From Clostridia bacterium (GTDB taxonomy: Bacteria > Bacillota > UBA994 > PWPR01), in NCBI GenBank assembly GCA_003557085.1, contig PWPR01000126.1:1-23369 (forward strand): a stretch of DNA of 23,369 nt, read 5' to 3'. The notes beneath the pieces were generated by a model. It saw only the letters and a program-made list of their open reading frames with translations, was not told where the DNA came from and ran no database searches. Positions 1-8,687 of this stretch are shown one piece after another. Every line of letters begins with the position of its first letter. The stretch's first letter is position 1. The position numbers and the translations under genes were made by a program.

Positions 1-664
1 TAACTATTTGAAAATATCTATCAAAGCCTGAGATCATTAATAATTGTTTAAATAGTTGTGGTGACTGAGGTAAAGCATAAAAACTGCCATTGTGAATCCT
101 TGATGGGACCAAATAGTCTCTTGCACCTTCAGGAGTCGATTTAGTTAAGACAGGAGTTTCAACTTCAATGAATCCATTACTATCTAGGAAATCTCTAGTA
201 GCCTTAGCTATTTTATGTCTTTGGATAATTGCATTTTGCGCTCTAGGTCTTCTTAAGTCCAGATATCTATGCTTTAGCTTGAGACTTTCTTCTGCACTAA
301 CATCATCTTCTATATAAAAGGGAGGTGTTAGTGATTTATTTAAGATTTTTAGCTCATTTACTAATATTTCAATTTCTCCAGTCTTCATACTAGAATTAAC
401 TTGACCTTCAGGTCTCTCTCTCACTACTCCATGGGCTTCTATTACATATTCGGACCTAATACTCTCTGCAACTTGGAATGATGAACTTTCAGGGTCTATT
501 GCTAATTGAACTATACCAGTCCTATCTCTTAAATCAATAAAAATTAAACCGCCTAAATCTCTTCTTTTCTGTACCCATCCCATCAATTTGACTTCTTCAT
601 TACAACTACTTTTAGAAATCTCTGCACACATATGGCTTCTATTTTTTACTATATCACTTTGCAT
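1..664 (-). CDS. aspS: Aspartyl-tRNA synthetase, N-terminal part (cut by window edge)
   Basis: Class II aminoacyl-tRNA synthetase that charges tRNA with aspartate in the cytoplasm. Translating the minus strand from ATG at 664 gives about 221 open codons to the window edge. They begin MQSDIVKNRSHMCAEISKSS, followed by the N-terminal OB-fold anticodon-binding domain (VQKRRDLGGLIFIDLRDRTG). Next come the start of the catalytic core (RYLDLRRPRAQNAI), the motif 1 region (FIEVETPVLTKSTPEGARDY) and the bacterial-type stretch FYALPQSPQLFKQLLMISG. The rest of the catalytic domain and the C-terminus lie outside the window. The start overlaps the end of hemZ by 11 bases, so the two are probably translationally coupled at the end of the relA-type operon. 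In many clostridia hisS sits between hemZ and aspS; it is absent here. Whether the enzyme is discriminating (Asp only) or also charges tRNA-Asn cannot be judged from this fragment. Confidence 0.96.
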   Translation of the reverse strand, partial: MQSDIVKNRSHMCAEISKSSCNEEVKLMGWVQKRRDLGGLIFIDLRDRTGIVQLAIDPESSSFQVAESIRSEYVIEAHGVVRERPEGQVNSSMKTGEIEILVNELKILNKSLTPPFYIEDDVSAEESLKLKHRYLDLRRPRAQNAIIQRHKIAKATRDFLDSNGFIEVETPVLTKSTPEGARDYLVPSRIHNGSFYALPQSPQLFKQLLMISGFDRYFQIV

Positions 665-1784
665 TTTCAAACCACCTTATCTTTCTTTCTATAAACTCAT
701 CAAATTTGTCTAAATATAATTTAACGTCTTTAGGTCCATTAAATCTAGTGAATTGCTTGTTATCATCAAGAATCTTTGTTATTGCACCTGCACCACAGGC
801 TAAAACTGAAAACTGCTCGTTAATCATTGCCATATTATATAAACAGGGGTCATGCTTTGTATACCCGATATTAGCTTGGTTATATAAAGTGTTTCTTTGC
901 TTATATAGGTAATATGGTTGATAGTTAGTTAATAATCTCTTTTCGATTTCATCATAAATCTCAATAGAGGCTCTCCTTTTTAGATCAGTAATTTCAGATG
1001 CTCTCTTTATTGCAAGACTATGTACTGTGATTTCATCAGGAGACAGTTTTAGTATATTTTCTAAAGTATAAATTATATCTTGATTCTGCTCTTGTGGCAG
1101 ACCGACTATCATATCCATATTTACTTTAATATTATATCTATTAGCTAACTTAACTGCCTTGACTATATCATCTGCAGTATGCTTTCTGTTTACCTTAACT
1201 AGTGTCTTATTATTCATTGTTTGAGGATTAATACATACTCTTGTCACACCGTAGTCTTTCATTAAATCAAGTTTTTCCTTACTTATGGTATTGGGCCTAC
1301 CTGCTTCTATTGTAAACTCAACTTCTTCTTTAAATAACCCTCTTATTTTTTTAAGGATACTTGCGAACATTGTTTCATTTACTACAGTTGGCGTTCCACC
1401 ACCTACATATATACTAAAAACTTCAATATTACTTTTTTCAATATATTCTCCTAAATGCTCAATCTCAATTAATAAGTATTTAATATATTTTTCAAGCAAA
1501 TCTGATTTATGAAAGTTTGATTTTGAAACAAAAGAACAATATGTGCATCGTGAAGGACAAAATGGTATATGCACATAAATTGAAGCACTATTTCGAGGGA
1601 AGTCCCTAAAAACAACTTCCTCCAACTTAAATAAATTAGTCAATAAAACAGCTGTCTCCCTATTTAACTTCTCATTTTTAACTAGGTATTCTTGCATTTG
1701 GGAATGCCCATAACCCTCTTGTGCTAAATAGTACAAAAGCTTTATTGGTCTCACCCCTTTTAGCTTACCCCAATCTTTTGGCAA
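654..1784 (-). CDS. hemZ: HemZ-like radical SAM protein (coproporphyrinogen dehydrogenase family), short N-terminus
   Basis: Radical SAM enzyme of the HemN/HemZ family, by family annotation an oxygen-independent coproporphyrinogen III dehydrogenase; the true substrate is uncertain. The [4Fe-4S] motif CPSRCTYC supplies three cysteines about residues 76, 80 and 83. GGGTPT, EAGRPNT, INPQTMN and GLPQEQNQD follow in the family's order, then the HemZ-like C-terminal part (YYLYKQRNTLYN, GAGAITKIL). The protein starts just before KDWGKLKGVRPIKLL, which from memory corresponds to about residue 105 of the roughly 500-residue Bacillus HemZ, so the usual first ~95 residues are missing. An in-frame TAG lies two codons before a possible TTG at 1805, so no longer form exists. 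I prefer the TTG at 1784, which has AAGGAG about 10 bases upstream. Either start lies inside the MBL gene. The 3' end overlaps aspS by 11 bases. Confidence 0.85.
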   Translation of the reverse strand: MPKDWGKLKGVRPIKLLYYLAQEGYGHSQMQEYLVKNEKLNRETAVLLTNLFKLEEVVFRDFPRNSASIYVHIPFCPSRCTYCSFVSKSNFHKSDLLEKYIKYLLIEIEHLGEYIEKSNIEVFSIYVGGGTPTVVNETMFASILKKIRGLFKEEVEFTIEAGRPNTISKEKLDLMKDYGVTRVCINPQTMNNKTLVKVNRKHTADDIVKAVKLANRYNIKVNMDMIVGLPQEQNQDIIYTLENILKLSPDEITVHSLAIKRASEITDLKRRASIEIYDEIEKRLLTNYQPYYLYKQRNTLYNQANIGYTKHDPCLYNMAMINEQFSVLACGAGAITKILDDNKQFTRFNGPKDVKLYLDKFDEFIERKIRWFENAK

Positions 1785-2394
1785 ATGGATTATTCTCCTT
1801 TTCAAACCCTATTGTTGTATTGTTACTATGCCCAGGATAGACATCAACGTTATCTGGGAGTGCGAATAGTTTATGCAACGATTCAAGCAAAACTTGAACA
1901 TTACCACCTGGTAGATCTGTTCTCCCAACAGATCTCTGAAAAAGTGTATCTCCACTAAATAAGACTTTGCTTTTCTCCTCATACAAAGATATAGATCCCT
2001 CAGTATGACCTGGTGTTTCTATTACTTTCAGCTTAATTTCACCTATTTCAATAAAATCTCCATCCTTGATGAAATGGTCAATAGTTGGTTGATTTCCTTT
2101 AATACCAAGGTACATGGATAGATGATTTGTCTTATCTTCTAATCTAGACACTTCCTTTTCATGTGCTAGCAAAGAACATGAATATTTTTCGTATATGGCT
2201 TTGTTGCCTGACACATGATCTGGATGGCAATGTGTATTAATAATATAAAGTATATTTAAATCTAAATCTTCAACTTCTTGGATAATTCTATTAGTATCTT
2301 CTGCAGGGTCAATTATCGCAGCATTCTTGTCTTTGCCAAATATAATATATGTGTTGGTAGAAAGCTTTCCATTTGTTAGTTTTTTAATCTTCAT
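1765..2394 (-). CDS. MBL-fold metallo-hydrolase (glyoxalase II-like, YcbL type)
   Basis: Small single-domain metallo-beta-lactamase-fold hydrolase of 209 residues, resembling the short glyoxalase II/YcbL-type proteins. The metal-binding set is complete: HCHPDH (H55, H57, D59, H60), H130 in ETPGHTEGS, D149 in SGDTLF and H189 in YPGHSNN. It ends with the family-typical IGFEKENNPF. A longer reading is open to GTG at 2418, but ATG at 2394 has a GGAGG five bases upstream and starts in the normal place (MKIKKLTNGKLSTNTYII). The gene follows dtd by about two dozen bases and its end overlaps the start of hemZ. It lacks the C-terminal domain of classical hydroxyacylglutathione hydrolase, so the substrate cannot be named; thioester hydrolysis is only inferred. 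This gene recurs between dtd and hemZ in clostridia, suggesting co-expression rather than a proven shared pathway. Confidence 0.9.
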   Translation of the reverse strand: MKIKKLTNGKLSTNTYIIFGKDKNAAIIDPAEDTNRIIQEVEDLDLNILYIINTHCHPDHVSGNKAIYEKYSCSLLAHEKEVSRLEDKTNHLSMYLGIKGNQPTIDHFIKDGDFIEIGEIKLKVIETPGHTEGSISLYEEKSKVLFSGDTLFQRSVGRTDLPGGNVQVLLESLHKLFALPDNVDVYPGHSNNTTIGFEKENNPFAKRLG

Positions 2395-2417
2395 AAAATC
2401 CTCCATAATTAAATACA

Positions 2418-2855
2418 CTACTTCTCAATCATAATAGTTACAGGACCATCATTAATTAATTCAACTTCCATATGTGCACCAAAAACTCCACTTTGCACTT
2501 TTACTCCAGAAATCTGAATCTTTTCAATGAACCTTTCATACATTTCATCAGCATACTCTGGGTTAGCTGCTTGAGTATAGCTAGGTCTTCTACCTCTTTG
2601 ACAATCTGCATATAAAGTGAATTGTGATACTACTAAAATATCTCCTGATACATCTTTTATAGAAAGATTCATCTTACCTTGATTATCATTGAAAACACGA
2701 AGATTTGTCACTTTGTTTACTAAGTAATCAATTTCTTCGTCAGTATCACTATCTGTAACTCCTAGGAAAACTAAGAGGCCAGGGCCAATTTCGCCCTCTA
2801 CTTTCCCTTCTACTTTGACGCTTGCTTTAGAAACTCGTTGCAATAAAACTTTCAT
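2418..2855 (-). CDS. dtd: D-aminoacyl-tRNA deacylase
   Basis: Homodimeric editing enzyme that releases D-amino acids (and glycine mischarged on tRNA-Ala) from tRNA, protecting translation in the cytoplasm. The 145-residue length is standard for the DTD1 family. Both signature motifs are present: SQFTLYADCQRGRRPSY with SQFTL at 77-81, and the Gly-cisPro motif NDGPVT at 135-140, which provides chiral selection by excluding L-amino acids. It opens with the typical MKVLLQRVSKASVKVEG. The ATG at 2855 is two bases after the relA stop, and its ribosome binding site AGGAGAG lies in the last codons of relA, indicating translational coupling. The pairing of relA with dtd is very common in Firmicutes. 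Confidence 0.97.
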   Translation of the reverse strand: MKVLLQRVSKASVKVEGKVEGEIGPGLLVFLGVTDSDTDEEIDYLVNKVTNLRVFNDNQGKMNLSIKDVSGDILVVSQFTLYADCQRGRRPSYTQAANPEYADEMYERFIEKIQISGVKVQSGVFGAHMEVELINDGPVTIMIEK

Positions 2856-2857
2856 TC

Positions 2858-5008
2858 TTAAACTCTCCTAACTCTGTCAACATCTTTGATTGAATTTATC
2901 TTATTCATAACTTGAGTTAATTGATCTTTGTCTTTGACCTCAAGGGTAACATAAACTATGCCTCCACGAGAGTGGAGTGCAGATACATTAATCTCCATCT
3001 TAGAAATTTCTCCTAAAATATCATAGATAGCACCTGGCCTATTAGACATCGAAATCTGCAGTGGCACAGGATAATTTATACTATCTTCATCACTCCACAT
3101 TACATCAATCAATCTTTCTTCCTCTTCATCTTTTTTTGCTCCAATATTTGGGCAATCAGCTTTATGTATAGTAACACCTTTACCACGGGTTATATATCCA
3201 ACAACTTCGTCTCCTGGAATAGGATTGCAGCATTTAGCAAGTTTTAATAATGCATTATCAATTCCTTGTATAGCAACGCCACTAGTAGAAACTTCTACTG
3301 GTTTCTGTTCTTCTTCAATAATCTTCTCAATTACATTCTCAGCTTCATATTTTTCCCTATAATAATCAATTAATCTATTTGCAACCGATTCAGCTGATTG
3401 ATTACCATATCCTATATTTGCCAACAAATCTTCATAAGAAGAATAATTCAAATCATCCAAAACTTCTTCTACAAAATTGTGCTCCTTATTTTGCAAGATA
3501 CTTTTGGAACCATATCCCAATTTCTTAATTTCACTTCTTAACAAGGACATACCATGTTCTATATTATCTTCTCTTTGCTCTTTTTTGAACCACTGCCTTA
3601 TTCTGGTTCTAGCTGTAGATGTCCTTACTTTTTTTAACCAATCTCTACTAGGACCATGGGCGCTTTTAGATGTCAGAATTTGAACTATATCTCCTGTTTG
3701 TAACTCATAATCAAGTGGTACAATTGCACCATTTACTTTAGCTCCAATACACCTATTTCCAACCTCAGTATGAATCCTATAAGCAAAATCAATAGGAATA
3801 GCACCCGATGGCAAATCTACTACATCTCCTTTAGGTGTAAAAACAAATACTTGATCTGAAAATAAGTCTACTTTAAGACTATCTACAAATTCTTCTACAT
3901 CCCTTAGCTCATTCTGAAAGTCCATAACTTGTCTTAGCCAAGCCAATTTATTATCAAATGCACTTTCTTTATCTATTCCTTCTTTATACTTCCAGTGTGC
4001 TGCAATACCAAACTCAGCTGTTCTATGCATATCTAGAGTTCTTATTTGAATTTCAACTGGTTCTTTTCTAAGACCTATTACAGTTGTATGCAATGATTGA
4101 TACATATTTGGTTTAGGCATAGCAATATAATCTTTAAACCTTCCTGGTAGTGGTGTCCACATTGTATGCACCACGCCTAAAGCACCGTAACAGTCTTTGA
4201 CACTTTCAACTATTATTCTGACAGCTGTCAAATCATATATTTCTTCAAAACTTCTAGACTTATCAATCATTTTCTTATATATACTATAAAAGTGCTTTGG
4301 CCTACCCATAATATCAGCATTGATATCAACTTCAGAAAGCTTAGTATTTAGGGTGTTTATTACTTCTGTTACAAACTCTTCTCTAACTGACCTTTTTTTA
4401 TCAACTAATCTTTGAATTTCTTTATATACTTGTGGTTTCAGAAATCTTAAAGCTCTATCTTCAAGTTCAGATTTAATGAAATACATACCTAAGCGATTAG
4501 CTAAAGGTGCATATATTTCCAAAGTCTCTCTTGCTATTCTCATTTGTTTTTCCGTGTTTACACTATCTAGAGTCCTCATATTGTGCAACCTATCAGCTAG
4601 CTTAATAATAACGACTCTAATATCTTTAGCCATTGCCAAAAACATTTTATGCAAATTATGAGCTTGTTGCTCTGTTCTTGTTTTTTCTCTAATTCTTGTT
4701 AACTTAGTTACCCCATCAACTAGGAGTGCTATATTTGAGCCAAAGACGTCACTTAGCTTGGCAGTAGTCATTTCTGAATCCTCAACCACATCATGAAGTA
4801 AGCCTGAGACAATCGTTTCAAAATCCATCTCTAAATCTTCAGCTAGAATTATAGCCACTGACAATGGATGACTGATATAAGGAGCTCCACTAGCTCTCAT
4901 TTGATCTTCATGGGCTTTTAGCGCAACTTCATAAGCCCTGTCAAGAATACTTTCCTGTTCAGGACTAAGTTGATATTTAATTTTTTCTTTTAATGCGGTT
5001 AAGTCCAT
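2858..5008 (-). CDS. relA: Bifunctional (p)ppGpp synthetase/hydrolase, Rel/SpoT family
   Basis: Ribosome-associated stringent-response enzyme that makes (p)ppGpp from ATP and GTP/GDP and also degrades it. It has 716 residues from ATG at 5008, chosen because AAGGGGTG lies just upstream; an in-frame GTG at 5017 falls within that site. Domains in order: HD hydrolase (H47 in YISHPL, HDVVEDS about 72-78, KLADRLHNMRTL about 136-147); synthetase from about 200 (GRPKHFYSIYKKM, YDLTAVRIIV, MPKPNMYQSLHTTV); TGS about 385-446 (VFVFTPKGD, IDFAYRIHTEVG); a conserved-cysteine segment (LAKCCNPIPGDEVVG); and a C-terminal ACT domain (about 650-716). RFKD at 290-293 is the RxKD form typical of bifunctional enzymes rather than the ExDD of synthetase-only RelA. 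All hydrolase residues I can recognise are intact. It is preceded by apt and directly followed by dtd. Confidence 0.97.
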   Translation of the reverse strand: MDLTALKEKIKYQLSPEQESILDRAYEVALKAHEDQMRASGAPYISHPLSVAIILAEDLEMDFETIVSGLLHDVVEDSEMTTAKLSDVFGSNIALLVDGVTKLTRIREKTRTEQQAHNLHKMFLAMAKDIRVVIIKLADRLHNMRTLDSVNTEKQMRIARETLEIYAPLANRLGMYFIKSELEDRALRFLKPQVYKEIQRLVDKKRSVREEFVTEVINTLNTKLSEVDINADIMGRPKHFYSIYKKMIDKSRSFEEIYDLTAVRIIVESVKDCYGALGVVHTMWTPLPGRFKDYIAMPKPNMYQSLHTTVIGLRKEPVEIQIRTLDMHRTAEFGIAAHWKYKEGIDKESAFDNKLAWLRQVMDFQNELRDVEEFVDSLKVDLFSDQVFVFTPKGDVVDLPSGAIPIDFAYRIHTEVGNRCIGAKVNGAIVPLDYELQTGDIVQILTSKSAHGPSRDWLKKVRTSTARTRIRQWFKKEQREDNIEHGMSLLRSEIKKLGYGSKSILQNKEHNFVEEVLDDLNYSSYEDLLANIGYGNQSAESVANRLIDYYREKYEAENVIEKIIEEEQKPVEVSTSGVAIQGIDNALLKLAKCCNPIPGDEVVGYITRGKGVTIHKADCPNIGAKKDEEEERLIDVMWSDEDSINYPVPLQISMSNRPGAIYDILGEISKMEINVSALHSRGGIVYVTLEVKDKDQLTQVMNKINSIKDVDRVRRV

Positions 5009-5045
5009 CAAAAACACCCCTTGGTAATATATTTAACTATGTTGA

Positions 5046-5567
5046 TTAATATTTTATCAGTGAATCTACTTTGTACTCTTTAAGATTTTCTCTACCGTTA
5101 AGAAACTCCAGCTCTATTAAAAAAGCCATTGCAACTACATTGCCCCCTAATTCTTTAACTAGCTTACCTGCTGCAGCTGCTGTGCCTCCTGTAGCTAATA
5201 AATCGTCTACTACTAAGACATTTTGACCTTTAGTTATTGAATCCTTATGGATTTCAATTATATTAGTACCATATTCAAGCTCATACTCCTCACTAACTAT
5301 TTCTGCAGGCAGTTTTCCTTCTTTTCTTACTGGAACAAAACCAGCATTTAGCAGATAGGCCAGTGGGGCACCATATATAAAGCCTCTAGCTTCTGGACCA
5401 ATGACGATATCAATATTTTCATCCTTATATAAATTAGCTAATAAATCTACAGATGTTTTAAAAGCTCGTGGGTCTTTAAGTAAGGTAGTAATATCTTTGA
5501 ACCCAATACCTTTTTTAGGAAAGTCCATTACTTCACGAATAGTTTCTTTTAACTCTAATAAATTCAT
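5046..5567 (-). CDS. apt: Adenine phosphoribosyltransferase
   Basis: Purine salvage enzyme converting adenine and PRPP to AMP and pyrophosphate. The length of 173 residues is usual. The PRPP-binding loop VLVVDDLLATGGT (about 117-129) is intact, the flexible-loop motif RKEGKLPAE sits at 81-89, and GPEARGFIYGAPLA at 58-71 is characteristic of Apt. The protein begins MNLLELKETIREVMDFPKKG, matching the family. The ATG at 5567 immediately follows the recJ stop codon with no intervening base, and AGGAGA in the end of recJ serves as its ribosome binding site, so the two are very likely co-translated. The next gene, relA, starts about 37 bases after its stop. Confidence 0.97.
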   Translation of the reverse strand: MNLLELKETIREVMDFPKKGIGFKDITTLLKDPRAFKTSVDLLANLYKDENIDIVIGPEARGFIYGAPLAYLLNAGFVPVRKEGKLPAEIVSEEYELEYGTNIIEIHKDSITKGQNVLVVDDLLATGGTAAAAGKLVKELGGNVVAMAFLIELEFLNGRENLKEYKVDSLIKY

Positions 5568-7898
5568 TTAAATTCTCCTAACATATTCTTTTATTTTCTC
5601 AAAGCTGGCATTAGCTAAAAATTTTGTTTCATTTAATGCTCTATTTATTAACTTCTCATGATTTTGATAATTAGTGCTATCTTCTAATGAAACCTTTTTA
5701 TTATTAGTCATAAGTTTAACTGTACTATTTGTCACTTCAAATTTTAGTAAATCTATCTCAGATAATATCTTTATGGCATAATACAACTTGTGGTTGCTTA
5801 CTGCTTTTTTAATATTATCTTCGATAAAATAATTATCTTCAATTCCTATGCCATTTTTACTAGTAATGCCTTGATATATTTTCAGCAAATAATCTCTGTC
5901 AATAGCAAGCATTTTCAAAATTTTATGAGTTTGAACATAATCCTCATTATTATATAATAAAACAAGTTTTTTATGTTTAGAAAAAGGCAATTTTATCAAT
6001 TGGTTTGCAAAAAATGGCAAATCGTAGACAATCATTTGCTTTGTTTCTATATTTTTTAGATCATCAACTTGATAATACTCATCTTCTTTATGTATAAATA
6101 TAGGTTCAAACATATTACTTATTTTAGCTCTGATGTTAAAAGGTTCTATATTATTAAATACCGCGATTATGTAATTATCATCAAGACTTTTTAAATAATT
6201 AGTTTTATCATTTGATCTTTGGTCTATTACATCTGGTTTTTGAGAAGCTTTATAATCTTTAATGATTAGACTAGCTGATTTTATATTTCTCCATTCATTC
6301 TTAGATACATTACCTAGAATATCTATCTTATCACCGACATTGACATCTATATCATTCTCATTCCATTTTAAGCATTCTACTGCATCTAAAAAGTCTTTTA
6401 CTACCAACTTAGTATGCTTACCCTGGCTAATTGTTTGCATATCAACAACTTCTACAGCATTTAGAAGGAGATTAGGCTGAGGATTCCCATAGCCAAATGG
6501 ACTTAAGCTCTCTAACTCTTTAGCATTATCATATGTTAAGCTTGCTACATCTGAAACTAGGTCGATTGGTAAGACTGGTTTAAAATCTCGAATATCATAA
6601 AGCTTTGATACTACTGTCTCTAATCTCTCTATTAGTTTACTAAGATTCTCTTCATTTAGGCTAAGACCAGCCGCCAGTTCATGACCACCGTGAGATATTA
6701 AAATATCATCATTGTCTAAAAGCAATTTCTGCAAATGTACTCCCTTAACACTTCTCCCACTGCCTTTTATAACATCATCACTTTTTCCAAGAAGTATTAC
6801 TGGTTTATGAGTCAACTCTACTATTCTTGATGCTACAATTCCTAATACCCCATGATGCCATTCTGGATGATATAGAACATATATACTTGATTGATCTAGC
6901 ATATCAACTGCCTGGCTAAGTATTTTTTGCTCAATAGCTTTTCTCTTTTCATTTTGTATATTAAGATGCTCAGCAAGTTGAAATGCTTCATCATGGCTGT
7001 TTGTAAGTAATAATTTCAAAGGGTCTGCAGCACTACCAAGCCTTCCTCCTGCATTAAGTCTTGGTGCAAGCCCAAAAGCAATATTACCTGTATTAATACT
7101 TCCTTTATCAATGCCACTTACTTTTATTAAGGAATCTAAACCTATTAATAGCTTCTTATTATTTAATGCGTCTATTCCCAATTTTGTAACGAGTCTATTT
7201 TCTTTAAGCAAAGGCACGATATCTGCTATTGTCCCTATTGCACAAAGTGCATAAAGAAGATCCCAATTTATATTAGTTAGCTTAAAATCCTTTGCAATAC
7301 CCTGAACCAGTTTTAAGGAAACCCCAACTCCTGCTAAGAATGGCGTATCATAATCATCATTCAAGTGAGGATTAATAATCGCATTTGCATTTGGTAATTT
7401 ATCAGCACATTGATGATGGTCAGTTATTATTACTTTAGAGCCAAATTCTCTGATTATATCTACTTCTTTGTTTGCTGTTATTCCACAATCTACTGTTATA
7501 ATAAGGTCATATTTTTTAGCCAATGTCTTAATTGATTCTTCACTTAAGCCATATCCCTCTTTAATTCTGTCGGGGATATACCAATCAACTTCATAATCAA
7601 TCATCTTAAAGAAATGAGTTAATAAAGCAGTAGAAGTAATTCCATCTACATCATAATCCCCATAAACAACAATTTTTTCTTTTTTAGTGATTGCATCTTT
7701 AATGATTTCTACAGCTTCCTTCATTCCTGACAAATCATAAGGATCATTAAATCCAAGTTCCTTAGTAGCTAAAAAGCTATTTATTTCATCCATTGAATAG
7801 CCTCTATTTAGTAAAACTTGATATGACATAGGTAAAAACTTTGGTATAAAACCACTTTTATTATATTCCCAAACACTCTCTGGTTTTTTTATATTCAA
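5568..7898 (-). CDS. recJ: Single-stranded-DNA-specific 5'-3' exonuclease RecJ
   Basis: DHH-family nuclease that resects 5' ends at gaps in recombination and mismatch repair. The 776-residue length matches the long Firmicute form. Visible motifs: VVYGDYDVDGITS (D81, D83), ITVDCGIT (about 134-141), the signature DHH at 160-162, INPHLND (175-181) and DHHA1 GGHELAAGLSL (404-414). An OB-fold-like segment follows (about 455-560), then a poorly conserved C-terminal region of about 200 residues as in Bacillus RecJ. The start is TTG at 7898, which has a TAA codon immediately upstream in frame and AGTAGGT five to six bases before it; the N-terminus keeps the usual early tryptophan (W10). It is the first gene of the cluster running through apt, relA, dtd and hemZ. 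Confidence 0.95.
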   Translation of the reverse strand: MNIKKPESVWEYNKSGFIPKFLPMSYQVLLNRGYSMDEINSFLATKELGFNDPYDLSGMKEAVEIIKDAITKKEKIVVYGDYDVDGITSTALLTHFFKMIDYEVDWYIPDRIKEGYGLSEESIKTLAKKYDLIITVDCGITANKEVDIIREFGSKVIITDHHQCADKLPNANAIINPHLNDDYDTPFLAGVGVSLKLVQGIAKDFKLTNINWDLLYALCAIGTIADIVPLLKENRLVTKLGIDALNNKKLLIGLDSLIKVSGIDKGSINTGNIAFGLAPRLNAGGRLGSAADPLKLLLTNSHDEAFQLAEHLNIQNEKRKAIEQKILSQAVDMLDQSSIYVLYHPEWHHGVLGIVASRIVELTHKPVILLGKSDDVIKGSGRSVKGVHLQKLLLDNDDILISHGGHELAAGLSLNEENLSKLIERLETVVSKLYDIRDFKPVLPIDLVSDVASLTYDNAKELESLSPFGYGNPQPNLLLNAVEVVDMQTISQGKHTKLVVKDFLDAVECLKWNENDIDVNVGDKIDILGNVSKNEWRNIKSASLIIKDYKASQKPDVIDQRSNDKTNYLKSLDDNYIIAVFNNIEPFNIRAKISNMFEPIFIHKEDEYYQVDDLKNIETKQMIVYDLPFFANQLIKLPFSKHKKLVLLYNNEDYVQTHKILKMLAIDRDYLLKIYQGITSKNGIGIEDNYFIEDNIKKAVSNHKLYYAIKILSEIDLLKFEVTNSTVKLMTNNKKVSLEDSTNYQNHEKLINRALNETKFLANASFEKIKEYVRRI

Positions 7899-7931
7899 TT
7901 ATGTACCTACTCTCATCTTAATAATATTGCT

Positions 7932-7960
7932 ATTATACATCAAACTTAGGATTTATTAAA
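7932..7960 (-). promoter_or_regulatory. Probable sigma-A promoter for the recJ-apt-relA-dtd cluster
   Basis: Read on the minus strand, a perfect TATAAT (-10, 7932-7937) is preceded at 17 bases by TTTAAT (-35, 7955-7960, three of six matches). It lies about 35 bases upstream of the recJ start, in the only gap before a long run of tightly spaced genes. The -35 is weak, so another element may help or activity may be low. Confidence 0.45.
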
Positions 7961-7985
7961 AGAATCTAACTAGAACTTATCAATA

Positions 7986-8624
7986 TTAGAGCCAATTATC
8001 TTCTTCTCCAAATAACTTCTTTTTATAATAGCTTTCGCTGTGATATATTGCTGCCAATGGATTATGTCCTAATACCCTATCTTTTACAGCTAACACCGTA
8101 GTGGGTCCTTCTATGTATTTAATGAAAAGACTATCATGACCCACACACAGTCCTAAAATAATATTTAACTCAGTTTTTTTATTGTTTAGCAATAGCGCTT
8201 GTCCAATTGGATTACACATTGATTCTTTTTGATAAGGATTAAACTTATCCTCTTCTTTGATCCCAGCACTACTTTTATCTAAAGCTCCGCAGCAGCAAAC
8301 TGCAGAGATGACATCAAAACCTTTATGTCTAAAAAACCTGCTAACAATTTTTGCTTCTCTTGAAAGCCCTACACAAAAAGCTAATCCAATTTTCTTTATT
8401 TCAGATAGTTTAGCAAACTCTGCTATTTCTTCGATTCTTGTCATTTGGCAATATCCTGTTTTTTCAACATGGGCAGCAATCTGAGAAATTTTAATATTTT
8501 CTTCTTTTTTATATTCCTTTATAACACTTTCAATCCACTTCTTATCTTTGGCTGGGCAGTTTGTCAAATCAGATGTTTCTGACCTTTGACACTCTTTATC
8601 AAAACACTCAGCACAGTTACTCAT
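7986..8624 (-). CDS. DUF1847 family cysteine-rich protein, probable metal binding
   Basis: 212-residue soluble protein that I recognise as DUF1847, a family of unknown function found mainly in anaerobes. It has eleven cysteines. An N-terminal cluster CAEC-x4-C with a further C23 (C4, C7, C12, C23) looks like a zinc or Fe-S site. C59 and C84 follow, then a CCC triplet at 110-112, C137 in MCNPIGQA and C160 in GLCVGHDS. The motifs AFCVGLSREA, CNPIGQA and GLCVGHDSLF are the parts I rely on for the assignment. No signal peptide or membrane segment is visible. The ATG at 8624 has GAGGAG seven bases upstream. The gene stands alone with its own promoter and is not overlapped by neighbours, so context gives no functional clue. 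A redox or metal-related role is inference only. Confidence 0.8.
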   Translation of the reverse strand: MSNCAECFDKECQRSETSDLTNCPAKDKKWIESVIKEYKKEENIKISQIAAHVEKTGYCQMTRIEEIAEFAKLSEIKKIGLAFCVGLSREAKIVSRFFRHKGFDVISAVCCCGALDKSSAGIKEEDKFNPYQKESMCNPIGQALLLNNKKTELNIILGLCVGHDSLFIKYIEGPTTVLAVKDRVLGHNPLAAIYHSESYYKKKLFGEEDNWL

Positions 8625-8660
8625 GCAAACACTCCTCTTATTTTATTAAAGCTACCTTTC

Positions 8661-8669
8661 ATTATATCA
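8661..8669 (-). promoter_or_regulatory. Extended -10 promoter for the DUF1847 gene
   Basis: On the minus strand TGATATAAT forms an extended -10 element (TGn plus a perfect TATAAT at 8661-8666), about 36 bases before the ATG at 8624. The best -35 at 17 bases is TTTAGT, which is weak, as is common for extended -10 promoters. It immediately follows the hairpin that ends the M28 peptidase gene. Confidence 0.55.
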
Positions 8670-8687
8670 AAAATTGACTACTAACTA

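Noticed and set aside
7938..7985. Intrinsic terminator after the DUF1847 gene
   Set aside because: A TTCTTTT run is present but I could not build a stable stem in front of it.
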